From NCBI RefSeq assembly GCF_932526225.1, contig NC_064043.1:1447501-1511500 (forward strand): 64,000 nt of DNA. Direction: 5' to 3'. Made by a program: the position numbers and the translations under genes. The DNA comes from Nematostella vectensis (Eukaryota > Cnidaria > Anthozoa > Actiniaria > Edwardsiidae). The notes under the pieces were generated by a model. The model was not told where the DNA came from. It searched no databases and saw only the letters and a list, made by a program, of their open reading frames with translations. Shown piece by piece: positions 47,501 to 58,734 of this stretch. Every line of letters begins with the position of its first letter. Within the stretch, counting starts at the first letter, position 1.

Positions 47501-50500
47501 ACTGGTAATTGTTCATATCTGTCTGGTAATGGTATAGGTTAATATCTGTCTAGTACTGGTATAGGTTAATATCTGTGTAGTACTAACTAGTATGGGTTAA
47601 TATCTGTCTAGTACTGGTATGGGTTAATATCTGTCTAGTACTGGTATGGCTTAATATCTGTCTGGTAATGGTATGGGTTAATATCTGTCTAAGACTGGTA
47701 TAGGTTAATATCTGTCTAGTACTGGTATGGCTTAATATCTGTCAAATACTGGTAATGGTTCATATCTGTCTGGTAATGGTATAGGTTAATATCTGTCTAG
47801 TACTGGTATAGGTTAATATCTGTCAAATACTGGTAATGGTTAATATCTGTCTAGTACTGGTAATGGTTAATATCTGTCTAGTACTGGTATAGGTTAATAT
47901 CTGTCTAGTACTGGTATAGCTTAATATCTGTCTAGTACTGGTATATGTTAATATCTGTCTAGTACTGGTATAGGTTAATATCTGTCTAGTACTGGTATGG
48001 CTTAATATCTGTCTAGTACTGGTATGGCTTAATATCTGTCTGGTAATGGTATGGCTTAATATCTGTCTAAGACTGGTATAGCTTAATATCTGTCTAGTAC
48101 TGGTATGGGTTAATATCTGTCTAAGACTGGTATAGGTTAATATCTGTCTAGTACTGGTATGGCTTAATATCTGTCTAGTACTGGTATGGCTTAATATCTG
48201 TCTGGTAATGGTATGGGTTAATATCTGTCTAAGACTGGTATAGGTTAATATCTGTCTAGTACTGGTATGGGTTAATATCTGTCTAAGACTGGTATAGGTT
48301 AATATCTGTCTAGTACTGGTATGGCTTAATATCTGTCTAGTACTGGTATGGCTTAATATCTGTCTGGTAATGGTATGGGTTAATATCTGTCTAAGACTGG
48401 TATAGGTTAATATCTGTCTAGTACTGGTATGGGTTAATATCTGTCTAAGACTGGTATAGGTTAATATCTGTCTAGTACTAACTAGTATGGGTTAATATCT
48501 GTGTAGTACTGGTATAGGTTAATATCTGTCTAGTACTGGTAATGGTTAATATCTGTCTAGTACTGGTATAGTTTAATATTTGTCTAGTACTGGTAATGGT
48601 TAATATCTGTCTAGTACTGGTATGGCTTAATATCTGTCTAGTACTGGTAATGGTTAATATCTGTCTAGTACTGGTATGGCTTAATATCTGTCTGGTAATG
48701 GTATGGCTTAATATCTGTCTAGTACTGGTATGGCTTAATATCTGTCTTGTACTGGTATAGGTTAATATCTGTCTAGTACTGGTATATGTTAATATATGTC
48801 TAGTACTGGTAATGGTTAATATCTGTCTAGTACTGGTATGGCTTAATATCTGTCTGGTAATGGTATGGCTTAATATCTGTCTAGTACTGGTATGGCTTAA
48901 TATCTGTCTGGTAATGGTATGGGTTATTATCTGTCTAGTACTGGTATAGGTTAATATCTGTCAAGTACTGGTAATGGTTAATATCTGTCTAGTACTGGTA
49001 TGGCTTAATATCTGTCTAGTACTGGTATGGCTTAATATCTGTCTGGTAATGGTATGGGTTAATATCTGTCTAGTACTGGTATAGGTTAATATCTGTCAAG
49101 TACTGGTAATGGTTAATATCTGTCTAGTACTGGTATGGCTTAATATCTGTCTAGTACTGGTATAGCTTAATATCTGTCTAGTACTGGTATAGGTTAATAT
49201 CTGTCAAGTACTGGTAATGGTTAATATCTGTCTGGTACTGGTATAGCTTAACATCTGTCTAGTACTGGTATAGGTTAATATCTGTCTAGTACTGGTATAT
49301 GTTAATATATGTCTAGTACTGGTATAGGTTAATATCTGTCTAGTACTGGTATAGGTTAATATCTGTCTAGTACTGGTATAGGTTAATATCTGTCTAGTAC
49401 TGGTATATGTTAATACATGTCTAGTACTGGTAATGGTTGATATCTGTCTGGTACTGGTATGGCTTAATATCTGTCTAGTACTGGTATGGCTTAATATCTG
49501 TCTGGTAATGGTATGGGTTAATATCTGTCTAGTACTGGTAAGGAGGGGGACCGGGGAAGTGAAAGCTTTGATGAACAGATCCTAACTTCAGAGGGTCTGG
49601 GTTCGGCTCAGGACTAAAGATATGTGGCTCTCTGAAAAAAAAAAACTGCAAAAAAAACATCCTTTTGGTAGAGAACCCGTCTTTTTAGACACTGCTAGTT
49701 ACGATAATCATCCAAGTTGTCCTGGCTTAGCAACTCTACAATGGAGAATGTGAATCCTTTGTCCCTTAAATAAGAATTACCATTCCCAAGGACGATTCTT
49801 ACATAATGACTCATATTTATTATTGTGAACATGTTGAGGCAGACAAAAAATACTAACATCTACATTTCTAACATCTCCATCTAGGCGGGAGCGTGATTGC
49901 ACAGAAGAGCGATACAGGCGATGATGGCAAAGAACCGATAGTTTACCCCAAGGAGGAAAGAACAGGCTCCATCAATGCTCCGGGTATCAGGGTAGAACCT
50001 TCATCCCTAACAGTCAATGAGAACGCCGCGGCGACCTTTACGTGTTCCAGCACCACCCCCGGTAAGGCGACCATAATGTGGAGCAGGGTGGACGGAAACA
50101 TGCTTGGACGAAAGTCGATCAAGGTCAGACAGGGAAAGCTAAAGATCAGCCGTGTGAGGCTTCGGGACCGCGGTACATACATGTGCACAGTGGACAGCGT
50201 GTCCGGAATGGCGAGGGCCCTGGTTACGCTGAAAGTCAGAGGTAAGTCAGTAGGGATGTTAGTGGTCCGAATATCAAGGGGTGTGAGCCCGTTTTCTTGT
50301 AAGGTTACATTTCGGCATAAGAACAACAAAGTGACATCTATTTCCACCCTCTGGGAATAGTCTAAACAAAAAATATCTTTCTCCTTAAAAAATGATTAAC
50401 CAAATAGAGACAAAGCTCCATAGCTGACTTCATCCTCTTACCCCAAAATTCTCTTCACACCCGCCTCTTAGTTACAAAATACACTAAGCACTCTTCTGCT

Positions 50501-52154
50501 ATACATTACCCATAACACCTTTGTTCAATTTTCATTCGAAGGCGCGCCCCGCATCAATCTAGACAGCGGTCCAGTGTTCGCAGTAAGAGGTGAAAATATC
50601 ACACTGCCCCGTTGCCGGGCAACAGGCTACCCAAACCCGGTGGTCTCTTGGCAAAAAGTCTTCGACAAAATGCCCGAGGGCCGGACGATTACCTCCGACC
50701 AAACACTAAGTATTCTAAAAACCCGTCGATCGGATTCCGGTCTTTATTTGTGCACTGCGACAAGTCCTTTGGGATCCTCCAAGTCTACTACACATCTCGT
50801 TGTCGCCGTCCGTCCCAAATTCACCGTCCGCCCTCCGAGAAAAATCAAGCAATACGCAGGAGCCACTGTAAGGGTAAACTGCAGTGCAAGCGCCGAGCCA
50901 CCGCCTAAGATCACATGGGAACGGTGTCAGGGGGGGACCCGGGTCATAGCCAGTGGGGAGTCCCTGGTTTTGAGGAATCTTAGGTATGAAGACACAGGGA
51001 CGTACACATGCACAGCCACCAGTAGACCGCTGCTCGCAAAGACGTCTTTTGTGATAAGGGTCAAGATCGGTAAGTCGTCAGTAGAACATTTTTCCTTGTT
51101 TCTCTTATCGTACCTTTTCTCCTTCACTCCTTACCCTCCTAGTATTAGGTATGCAAAGGTAGATCTTTTCACCTGTTAGTGTTAGGTATGTAAAGGTAGA
51201 TCTTTTCACTTGTTAGTGTTAGGTATGTAAAGGTAGATCTTTTCACCTCCTAGTGTTAGGTATGTAAGGGTAGATCTCCTCCCCTCCTAGTGTCAGGTAT
51301 ATAAGGGTAGATCCCTTTACCTTCTCAGAGGCGAACCCTGGGGTGCGAAGATTAAGGAAAACTAGACGATCACTTCATAAAAAGAAGAAGTTGAGGCAGT
51401 ATGCAACCAAATGCTACAGTTCCCTTAACTTAAAGTTTTAAAGTTTTCTTAACATAATCGCATAAATAGTAGAAGGTAAACTGAATTCTGTTTTGTTGTG
51501 ATTTTAGCCAAAGACTGCTCCATGCTGTATGCGCGTGGCGTGCGTGAGAATGGAGTATACCGAATCAACCCTGATGGGCGTGGCCCTTTCAACATATACT
51601 GTGACATGGCAAGGGGGGGATGGAACGTGTTTCAGCGAAGGTACACCGGGACTGTTAACTTCTTCCGTGGCTGGAGGGACTACAAAACAGGCTTTGGTGA
51701 CCGCAGCAAGGAGTTTTGGCTCGGTAACAGCAAGATCTACAGACTGTCGCACGCCTATCAAATGGAGCTTCGCGTCGACGTGAAAGATTGGGCAGGAACC
51801 GAAGCATTTGCAAAATACGCTAGTTTTCAGATTGCCGAAGAGAAAGAGAACTATCGCCTGAGTTTAGGGGCGTATGAAGGAAACGCGGGCGACTCGCTAT
51901 CTTATAGCAATGGGATGCAGTGGACCACGCTCGACCGGGATAATGATCTTAATACGAAAGCCAACTGCGCGGTGACCAGTATTGGTGCATGGTGGTACAA
52001 AAGTTGTCACGACTCGAACCTGAACGGTCAATACAAACAGAGTGATAAGGATCCAAAAGGCATGGTTTGGTATTTCTTGAAGAACAACGAGTCCACAATG
52101 AAAGAAACACAAATGGCGGTTCGACCAAAGCGCAAGAAAACCAAGAAACCATGA
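44515..52154 (+). CDS. Type II membrane protein: coiled coil - collagen - three Ig - fibrinogen-related domain (5 exons, 660 aa)
   Basis: Exons: 44515-44710, 45719-45973, 49885-50241, 50542-51069, 51508-52154; every intron is phase 1. A short cytoplasmic start (MSEKVNHW) precedes a hydrophobic segment at about residues 9-31 (ALVAIIVLCTLCVMLCCTGF), so the C-terminus should be outside. A short heptad-like stretch (IAALEREVQMLVLLHERYKK) and about ten Gly-X-Y triplets (from GPPGPPGPQGPKGDP) could trimerise the molecule. Ig domain 1 (exon 3) has Cys pairs TFTC/TYMC; exon 4 holds Ig 2 (RCRATGYPNPVVSW/LYLC) and Ig 3 (NCSASAEPPPKITW/TYTC). The last exon is a complete fibrinogen C-terminal domain (YCDMARGGWNVFQRR, calcium-type DRDNDLNTKANCA). 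A membrane recognition receptor is likely; ligand and pathway are unknown. The parts resemble mollusc FREPs and FIBCD1, but this exact order is not one I know. Confidence 0.9.
46146..46475. mobile_element. Foldback-type repeat rich in cggatcggcggatt
   Basis: Opens with a G run and ggtgaatagg and closes with cctattcacc and a C run, so the ends are inverted. Inside, cggat/cggatt motifs are repeated about ten times, including gcggatcggcggatt in the same orientation near both ends. It lies in intron 2 of the Ig-fibrinogen gene and has no coding capacity. Confidence 0.6.
46537..46964. other. Lone 27-bp repeat copy plus non-repetitive insert with a hairpin
   Basis: One copy of the unit found in the next array (ctagtactggtatgggttaa) stands at 46539-46567, about 400 bp ahead of the rest. 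The insert between is flanked on both sides by ggttaatatc. It contains an inverted repeat (ttcacaggacagat at 46847-46860, atttgtcctgtgaa at 46890-46903, one mismatch) and several gcgcgcg strings. It may be a mobile element that split the array, or sequence older than the expansion. Confidence 0.55.
46965..49545. repeat. 27-bp minisatellite in intron 2, about 95 copies
   Basis: The unit ggttaatatctgtctagtac plus tggtata repeats for 2.6 kb. Variants include gtctaagactgg, gtctggtaatgg, gtcaaatactgg and an infrequent 31-bp form with agtactaactagtatg. Variant order repeats in blocks (for example the taagactgg/tagtactgg alternation near 47160-47480 and 48060-48480). It is wholly intronic in the Ig-fibrinogen gene, between the collagen exon and Ig exon 1. 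Confidence 0.95.
51138..51330. repeat. About 37-bp repeat in intron 4, 5 copies
   Basis: Five imperfect copies of tagtgttaggtatgtaaagg plus tagatcttttcacctc lie between Ig exon 4 and the fibrinogen-domain exon. Confidence 0.9.
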
Positions 52155-53176
52155 TTCAATGGACTATGAAGGCCACGTGGGTCAAATATCTCACGCAACT
52201 ATAACATTACTGTGCGCATTACCGCTGCCCACATGGTCATGGGCAGCCATCGGAGGAATCAAAGAACCAATATAACCCAATCCCTGAATTATTCCCTTCC
52301 CTGCTAAGTATAAAGGTCTTTCGTGTTAGCAGCCGTTGTTAGCAGACAAACTCCGCAAAATGCAATAGAATTGCAGCGCGTTTTGTTGTCTAGTACATTG
52401 AATTTTTGTGGTGTGATCAACTACACGCTGATGGCTTTTAAATACTTGTAACGCCTTGGATGACGAGATTTTCAAGTGCATTGTGTCGTCTATCCATTTT
52501 AAATTTAAATTCAACTTTATAAATATAGGAACAGTCGATAAAATTAGAAACACGAGGAACTACAGGCACGTTTTCAGAGGGAAATTCTGTAGTCATCGCA
52601 ATCAGAAAAGGTTTTTAAACCTTAGACACCTTAGTGCAATTCTTTCCATGTTTTAACATGTTTTAACACTATTAAATAGTGTCTCGATCATGATATTATT
52701 GTCTACTGTGCCCCTAAATGAACTAAATTAACTAGCTCTAATAGCTAATACACATGTCTGTTGGGAACGCCAATAAGACTGCAAGACGTTTGAGAGGATA
52801 ACGTTATCAAATCTGTTGGGAACGCCAATAAGACTGCAAGACGTTTGAGAGGATAACGTTCTCAAATCTGTTGACTGCTTCAAATTCCTGTTACATATTA
52901 AAGTCCATATAACCTTTCAGAGTTGATAGACTTTGTAATTTTTTTTATATTTTCATCTTCCAAATGGTATGTGGTTCGTATGGACCATATAAAACACGCG
53001 TTCGCGCGAATAACTAAAATCTGTAATATTGAGGTATTTTGGTCAAACTTCGGAAAAAAGGCCATAAACTGAAAGGCCCGGGTCCAGTAATTTGTGACGT
53101 AGATCGAGATGTCAACCAAATTACACGAGAAAACATATGCGCGCGCTAAACCGGTTCCCATCTTCATGTCTTCTTA
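52155..53176. other. 3' flank of the Ig-fibrinogen gene
   Basis: Contains the probable 3' untranslated region and a direct 55-bp duplication at 52757-52866 (ctgttgggaacgccaataag) with one difference. No coding exon was seen. Confidence 0.5.
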
Positions 53177-53372
53177 TGCCTAGTGCACACTAGCAACATA
53201 ACGACATGGGCGCGCGCACTATGTTTAGCCCGACATAACGGCATGGACATAATGACATAAAAGAAAAAACATGTTTTTTCTCTCATGTCGTTATGTCCAT
53301 GTCGTTATGTCGAAGATAAGAGTGCGCGCACCCATGCCGTTATGTTGTTATGTCGCTAGTGTGCACTAGGCA
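53177..53372. mobile_element. 196-bp palindromic MITE with TTA target duplication (PIF/Harbinger-like)
   Basis: The left end tgcctagtgcacactagc is the perfect complement of the right end, and the arms continue almost to the centre with imperfect matches (cataacgacatgg / ccatgccgttatg; cgcgcgcact / agtgcgcgcac). The centre is aagaaaaaacatgttttttct. TTA flanks both sides (53174-53176 and 53373-53375). A 3-bp TTA duplication is the hallmark of PIF/Harbinger elements, and no transposase is present, so it is non-autonomous. Confidence 0.85.
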
Positions 53373-54270
53373 TTAGTTATTGCTGAAGAACGTTGTGTGG
53401 TTACAACTTTTACCGTCATCTTTATATCTCAACCTGGTAGTCAAATGATTATTTAACTTCAGGAAACAAATCTGCAAAATTTAGCAGATTTTTTTTTAGT
53501 CTGAATTGCAGACGTGGCAAATGACTAGATTCAGTAAATGAAGGCAGCATCCTTGATATTCGGCATCAGGTGCTAACTTAAAGCTATTCCCACATAACCT
53601 CCTTTCTTATCCGAGCTCATTCATGGTGAACTAATATGCCTATGCCCGCGGCAGTTGGTCAAGTCAATCTCATTTTTAGCCAGGGATACTTGTATTGGTG
53701 CTGATAAAGCTTTGCCAGTGGGACATGTTGATACGTTCCTCGCAGCTTCAGTTTTCTTGTCCACTCTACCTTCTATGTGCGAGCATAAATTTGACAGGTT
53801 GCGCTCCGTCTAGCGTGTGGTTGCGCTCCGTCTAGCGTGTGGTTATATATACGAGTGCATTTGTTTTTAGAGGAAGTTGGCAAAGTCTGACACTCGAAGA
53901 ATACATTTTAAAGAATTCTAGATACATATTTAAATCGATGTATAGCGATGTCCATCCCCTCCAACTGCTATAAAATTCTTACGCTTTTTCAATCGCTTTG
54001 GGGGTCCCACAGGTATCACAGGGATTTTTAGAAGTTGCCTCGACCTCACCCAATGTGCTATCTATACAGGGTTAAAAAATGTTTTTGAAAAGTGCTATCA
54101 TTCCCTAGGGGGTTTACGGCTTTTCTGTTCCGCCGGTCAGAACATTTTGATTCATTATTTATGCCATGTTTCGCCTAGGCAGTGGCCTGGATTTCTGTAG
54201 CAAACATTGTCTGGTTTTCGTCCAGTGAATACCGTCATCGCCTTAAAACTGTAGCAAATCAAAGGCTAGA
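53373..54270. other. Intergenic sequence
   Basis: Includes a short duplication near 53802-53843 (ggttgcgctccgtctagcgtg twice). No gene was recognised. The right part (from about 54000) may belong to older, unreadable repeat sequence next to the LINE fragment. Confidence 0.35.
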
Positions 54271-54713
54271 TTGCTCCGAAACGTGGCATTTCTGCAGCAA
54301 GCGCAACTTTCTGACAAACTAGAAAAAGTAAATGAAAGGGTGCTTCGCTTCGTATACTGTGACCACCAGTCAGGTTACAAAAAACTGCTAGAATCAAACG
54401 GCCATAAAACTGTATGAAATCAAAGGCTAGAAAAAATGCTATCTATAGTTTTCAAAATTGGTTCTAAAAGTAGTAAGGTGCTCCAAGTATTTCTGGGCTG
54501 ATCAATATCAGGGACTCCATTTATAACCCCCGATGTAAAAATGACTTTACCAAAAGTAAATACAACTACATATGGGCTGAAATCGTTTAGATATCTGCCC
54601 CCCCCCCCCCCCTCCGGATTTGGAATGCTATTCCAAACGGACTTAGAAAAATAGAAGGGTACCGCGCATTTAAGCGGGGTATAGATGAACTAGATCTTTC
54701 TGGCTCTTTATAG
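54271..54713 (+). pseudogene. Degenerate 3' end of a LINE reverse-transcriptase gene
   Basis: Broken frames read pieces typical of the C-terminal part of non-LTR retrotransposon ORF2 proteins: WHFCSKRN, then LEKVNERVLRFVYCD, QRLEKMLSIVFKI, TTTYGLKSFRYL and finally RIWNAIPNGLRKIEGYRAFK up to a TAG at 54711-54713. Frameshifts and a poly-C run (about 54598-54613) interrupt it, so it is inactive. Only the end of the element is present, as expected of 5'-truncated insertions. The clade was not determined. Confidence 0.8.
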
Positions 54714-55288
54714 CCAATATTTTTATACCTTTGACATTCTTAATAATGTAAATAGTTAATTCCCCAAATTTCAAACCATAGCAACTGTACATAGAATTTT
54801 ATACTTCATTTATTATAGTTCATTTATTATCCCAAGGGAGGGGGGGGGGGGGTAGGGGAAGTTATTTGGCATGCACAATCCAGGATACGTATTAAGCCAC
54901 ATTTTATCTTTGCAATGCAGACCTGTATACACCCTATGGACATCTTTTTATGGTTTCCAATATATAATATTATAAAGTGCTTATGTTCCATATCTAAAAT
55001 ATGAACAAAACATTTTAATGCTGTTGTTGTTTTAATTGTTGTTTTAATGCTGTTGACCATGCGGTTGTTTTGCTTAGTCTCTACGATGATAAGACTAAAG
55101 TTAGTACTATAAGATCATGTTAGAGAAGAGAGTGATTCAAGTCTCACCATCGAAAGGTTAAAGTTAGTATTATAAGATCATGTTAGCGAAGGGAGTGATT
55201 AAGGTCTCTACGATCGTATGGCTAAAGACTAAAATGATTTATTCATTTTAGCCAGTGACCGTTATAACAAGATTTGTATTGGTTTGCA
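54714..55288. other. Intergenic, with G run and duplicated motif
   Basis: A G homopolymer at about 54840-54852 and three imperfect copies of taaagttagtactataagat/ggtctctacgat between 55075 and 55225. No gene seen. Confidence 0.4.
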
Positions 55289-55573
55289 GGCCCGTACCCA
55301 GGGAGCCGAAGGTCCACTTTCTGTTCCCAATGGACGTGCTATTTGTAGACAAAACTATGAAGCTATAAACTAGATCACTCTGGTACGTAGCCAAATCCGA
55401 CAATAAACGTCCCGTGAAGATACTGCAAAGGCATAAAAAAATCCCTTTTTGTTCTTTCGGGGTTGGTTAGATTTTTATCAGAGAACTCATTCACCTCCCG
55501 CCCCCAGAAAAATTAGGTCCACTTTTTCGGATTCCACCTCCCCCCCCACAAAGAAAAATCCTGGGTACGGGCC
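55289..55573. mobile_element. Foldback element with ggcccgtacccagg ends
   Basis: The 14-bp ggcccgtacccagg at 55289-55302 is inverted at 55560-55573. Both sides also share gtccactttttcgg-like (direct) and C-rich segments inside. About 285 bp, no coding capacity; likely a MITE or other non-autonomous repeat. Confidence 0.6.
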
Positions 55574-55727
55574 CGATTTTTGCGTTGAGTTCTGGTTGTT
55601 ATGCTGGTTTACAAGCGTCTTTGGGCGTTTTGACGCATGATATCGCATAGCCGCCATTTTCGTTTGGCGATTAAAGCTGGGTGTTGGAGAGCTTCTAGTC
55701 CTATCTATCTATTACTTCGTTAACTCG

Positions 55728-56087
55728 CTTCAAAAACGGGTACCAGAACGGTGGCTGCATCTACCAAACAGAGTACGAAGTAAACGACAACTCCATTTTC
55801 GCTCGTGGTCTCTATGACTACACGCACCAACACGCCAACACGCACCGCTAACATTATGATACCCGCTACCACAGACTGCCCGAGCGGCTGGACCCGAGAG
55901 TATTGGAGCTACTTGATGACGTCACATTACGCTCAAAGGCATGATTATGAATACGTTTGCGTCGACACAAACGCGCAGGCCTTCCCAGGCAGCCACGCGA
56001 ATCGCCGGTGCAGGTTTCATGCGAAGGCCGCAGTGCAAGCATTATCAGGGATACAAGGAGCTAACGTGTGTGGTTTGCACCAAGTAG
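55728..56087 (+). pseudogene. Frameshifted remnant of a short-chain collagen C4-like C-terminal domain
   Basis: Three successive reading frames, with no introns between, give pieces in the order expected of one domain: NGGCIYQTEYEVNDNSIFA in the first, MIPATTDCPSGWTREYWSYL and EYVCVDTNAQAFPGSHAN in the second, and CKHYQGYKELTCVVCTK followed by a stop (56085-56087) in the third. The CPSGW...YVCVD...PGSHAN...LTCVVC pattern is what I know from cnidarian and sponge proteins annotated as short-chain collagen C4-like. At least two frameshifts break it, so it is very probably a dead gene. The 37-bp array starts directly at its end. Confidence 0.7.
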
Positions 56088-57172
56088 ACATCAGATCTGG
56101 AAATCATCCCGAGTCACGCCATGTGGTCACGCAATAACCTAAGCTAACAGTCCCGCCATGTAGTCACGCAATAACCTAAGTTAACAGTCACGCCACGTAG
56201 TCACGCAATAACCTCAGTTAAGAGTCATGCCATGTAGTCACGCAATAACCTAAGTTAACAGCCAAGCCACGTAGTCACGCAATGACCTCAGTTAAGAGTC
56301 CCGCCATGTAGTCACGCAATAACCTCAGTTAGGAGTCATGCCATGTAGTCACGCATTGACCTCAGTTAAGAGTCACGCCATGTAGTCACGCAATACCCTA
56401 AGTTAACAGTCACGCCATGTAGTCACGCCATAACCTCAGTTAAGAGTCATGACATGTAGTCACGCCATAACCTCAGTTAAGAGTCATGACATGTAGTCAC
56501 GCATTGCCCTCAGTTAAGAGTTACGCCATTTAGTCACGCAATAACCTCAGTTAAGAGTCACGCCATGTAGTCACGCATTGCCCTCAGTTAAGAGTCACGC
56601 CATGTAGTCACGCAATAACCTCAGTTAAAGTCACGCCATGTAGTCACGCAATAACCTCAGTTAAGAGTCATGCCATGTAGTCACGCATTGCCCTCAGTTA
56701 AGAGTTACGCCATTTAGTCACGCAATAACCTCAGTTAAGAGTCACGCCATGTAGTCACGCAATAACCTCAGTTAAGAGTCACGCCATGTAGTCACGCAAT
56801 AACCTCAGTTAATAGTCACGCCATGTAGTCACGCAATAACCTCAGTAAAGAGTCATGCCATGTAGTCACGCATTGCCCTCAGTTAAGAGTCACGCCATGT
56901 AGTCACGCAATAACCTCAGTTAAAGTCACGCCATGTAGTCACGCAATAACCTCAGTTAAGAGTCATGCCATGTAGTCACGCATTGCCCTTAGTTAAGAGT
57001 CACGCCATGTAGTCACGCAATAACCTCAGTTAAGAGTCATGCCATGTAGTCACGCATTGTTTTCAGTTAGGAGTCACGCCATGTAGTCACGCAATAACCT
57101 CAGTTAAGAGTCATGCCATGTAGTCACGCATTGTTTTCAGTTAAGAGTCACGCCATGTAGTCACGCAATGGA
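56088..57172. repeat. 37-bp minisatellite, about 29 copies
   Basis: The unit gtcacgccatgtagtcacgc plus aataacctcagttaaga repeats, with variants such as cattgccctcag and shorter units lacking 1-2 bp. Each unit contains two half-copies of gtcacgc. It begins right after the stop of the collagen C4-like remnant. Confidence 0.93.
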
Positions 57173-58734
57173 TCTCAGAACAACATAGGCAAATTTAGTT
57201 AACCCATTGACTCCTGGCTTTTATGGAGCTGAATTTACAAAAAAAAAACAGACTGAAAACAGATACCTCCCCCCTATTCTGAGTTTTATACAGCCCGTCA
57301 AAGTCAAACACAGCTGCACCTAGTCAGCGGTATCCAAGCTTTCCAACAGTGCTTTGCGGTCCCCACTTTTAATCCCTCGTCGTTGTGCTGAGTCTTTTGG
57401 GGCATAATTGAGTGCTTTGCTTATGGATATTTGCAAGCAAAGGTGGATTCATGATGATTTTTTCTTGTTTGGCTTTGCCCGGATGAGAAAATAATTTTCT
57501 AATGAATCACCACAGCTCTCCTAAATGCTGTCTTTTCTGAAACCAAATTGATTCCAAAATTGTTTACACTGCTATTCTGGGTCTGTATAACCTGGAATTG
57601 ATTTGTTTGGCTTCGGGGTGAAAAGACCATTTGGGGAGAGGAGTGTTGACTGGCCCTCCCCTCGTGAATTTTCCCTGGATCCTCCTGGATCTCCCAGAAT
57701 GCTTTGCAATACGTAAAGATATTTTCGTGGTTGTACAATCCTTCAAGGAATGGACATTGTGTTTTGAGGCCAAGGAAATGTATCTGGAGGATCAGAATAA
57801 AGGTATCTATTTGTGTCTTGAGCTGTGTTTGCTGATCTCTCTCCCTTGTGTGGTATTTTGGGCGTTTTATTGAGAGGGGTGATTCTGCTTTTCTCTCCTT
57901 GTTCGATTTGAGATCGAACAAGGAGAGAAAAGAAGAACCTGCGCTATTATTTGGCTTAAGAGTAGATGCCAACACCTTGGTTGGATGCATATCTGCAAGA
58001 CCATTCATCCCTTAGACTGATGCCTGAGTATCTTCATCTTGTTGTGTTTATTTTGAATTTATGAATTTTTTGGGTTGTGGGTACTTCCCAAAGCCGGTAC
58101 AGGCCGGTTGAGGGGTCAATGTGTTAAGATTAAGGAGTAATTTTAAATAATATTCTAAACTAAATCCCAGTTGTGAGAAAGGTAAGCATTGGGCGGATAA
58201 AAGGGCAGTTATAGTACAATGTTTAACTGAATAAAAACGAACATCTCAAATCCACAGATTTGGATTTCAGTAGCAGGCTCGTACTAGGGGAGTGCACGCG
58301 CATAAAGGAATCTTCAAATAATATGCTTAATAATATATACGTCAGGTTTTTAACCTGTGAATACTTTTGACAAGTTACAATTGAATACACTAATAAATGC
58401 TTATCATCTTAGTTTTTAATACATGCGAGTTTCTGTGACGTTTGAACGCCTGGTGAACATGCCCGATGTCTGGTAGTATGCAATAGTGTGTAATACACTC
58501 ACTAAAAACGGGAAATATTTATCGTGGAATTCTGCGTTCTTCATCATGGGTTTATCCAACATCTTCATCGATCATCATATTCTTATTTTCTTCTTCTTCT
58601 ATTCTTTTTTGCTGTTTTTTATTCATCATCTTCTTCTGCCTTTTCTTCTTCTCAGACTTGCGTGGTTTTCGTGGCTTCATCTTTAATAAGCTGTTGCCCG
58701 TCATGACAAGGAGTCACCTCTTTCTCCTTCCCCT
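57173..58734. other. Intergenic region with a perfect 20-bp hairpin
   Basis: Contains a perfect inverted repeat at 57888-57907 and 57913-57932 (20-bp arms, 5-nt loop ttgag; arm core ctccttgttcgat). Open frames of up to 169 codons at 57499-58008 (minus) have no recognisable domain and overlap the hairpin. A pyrimidine-rich run (58590-58660) leads into the 12-bp array. Confidence 0.5.

Noticed and set aside
57499-58008. A 169-codon minus-strand frame
   Set aside because: No recognisable domain, no splice context, and it overlaps a perfect hairpin; could be old repeat sequence.
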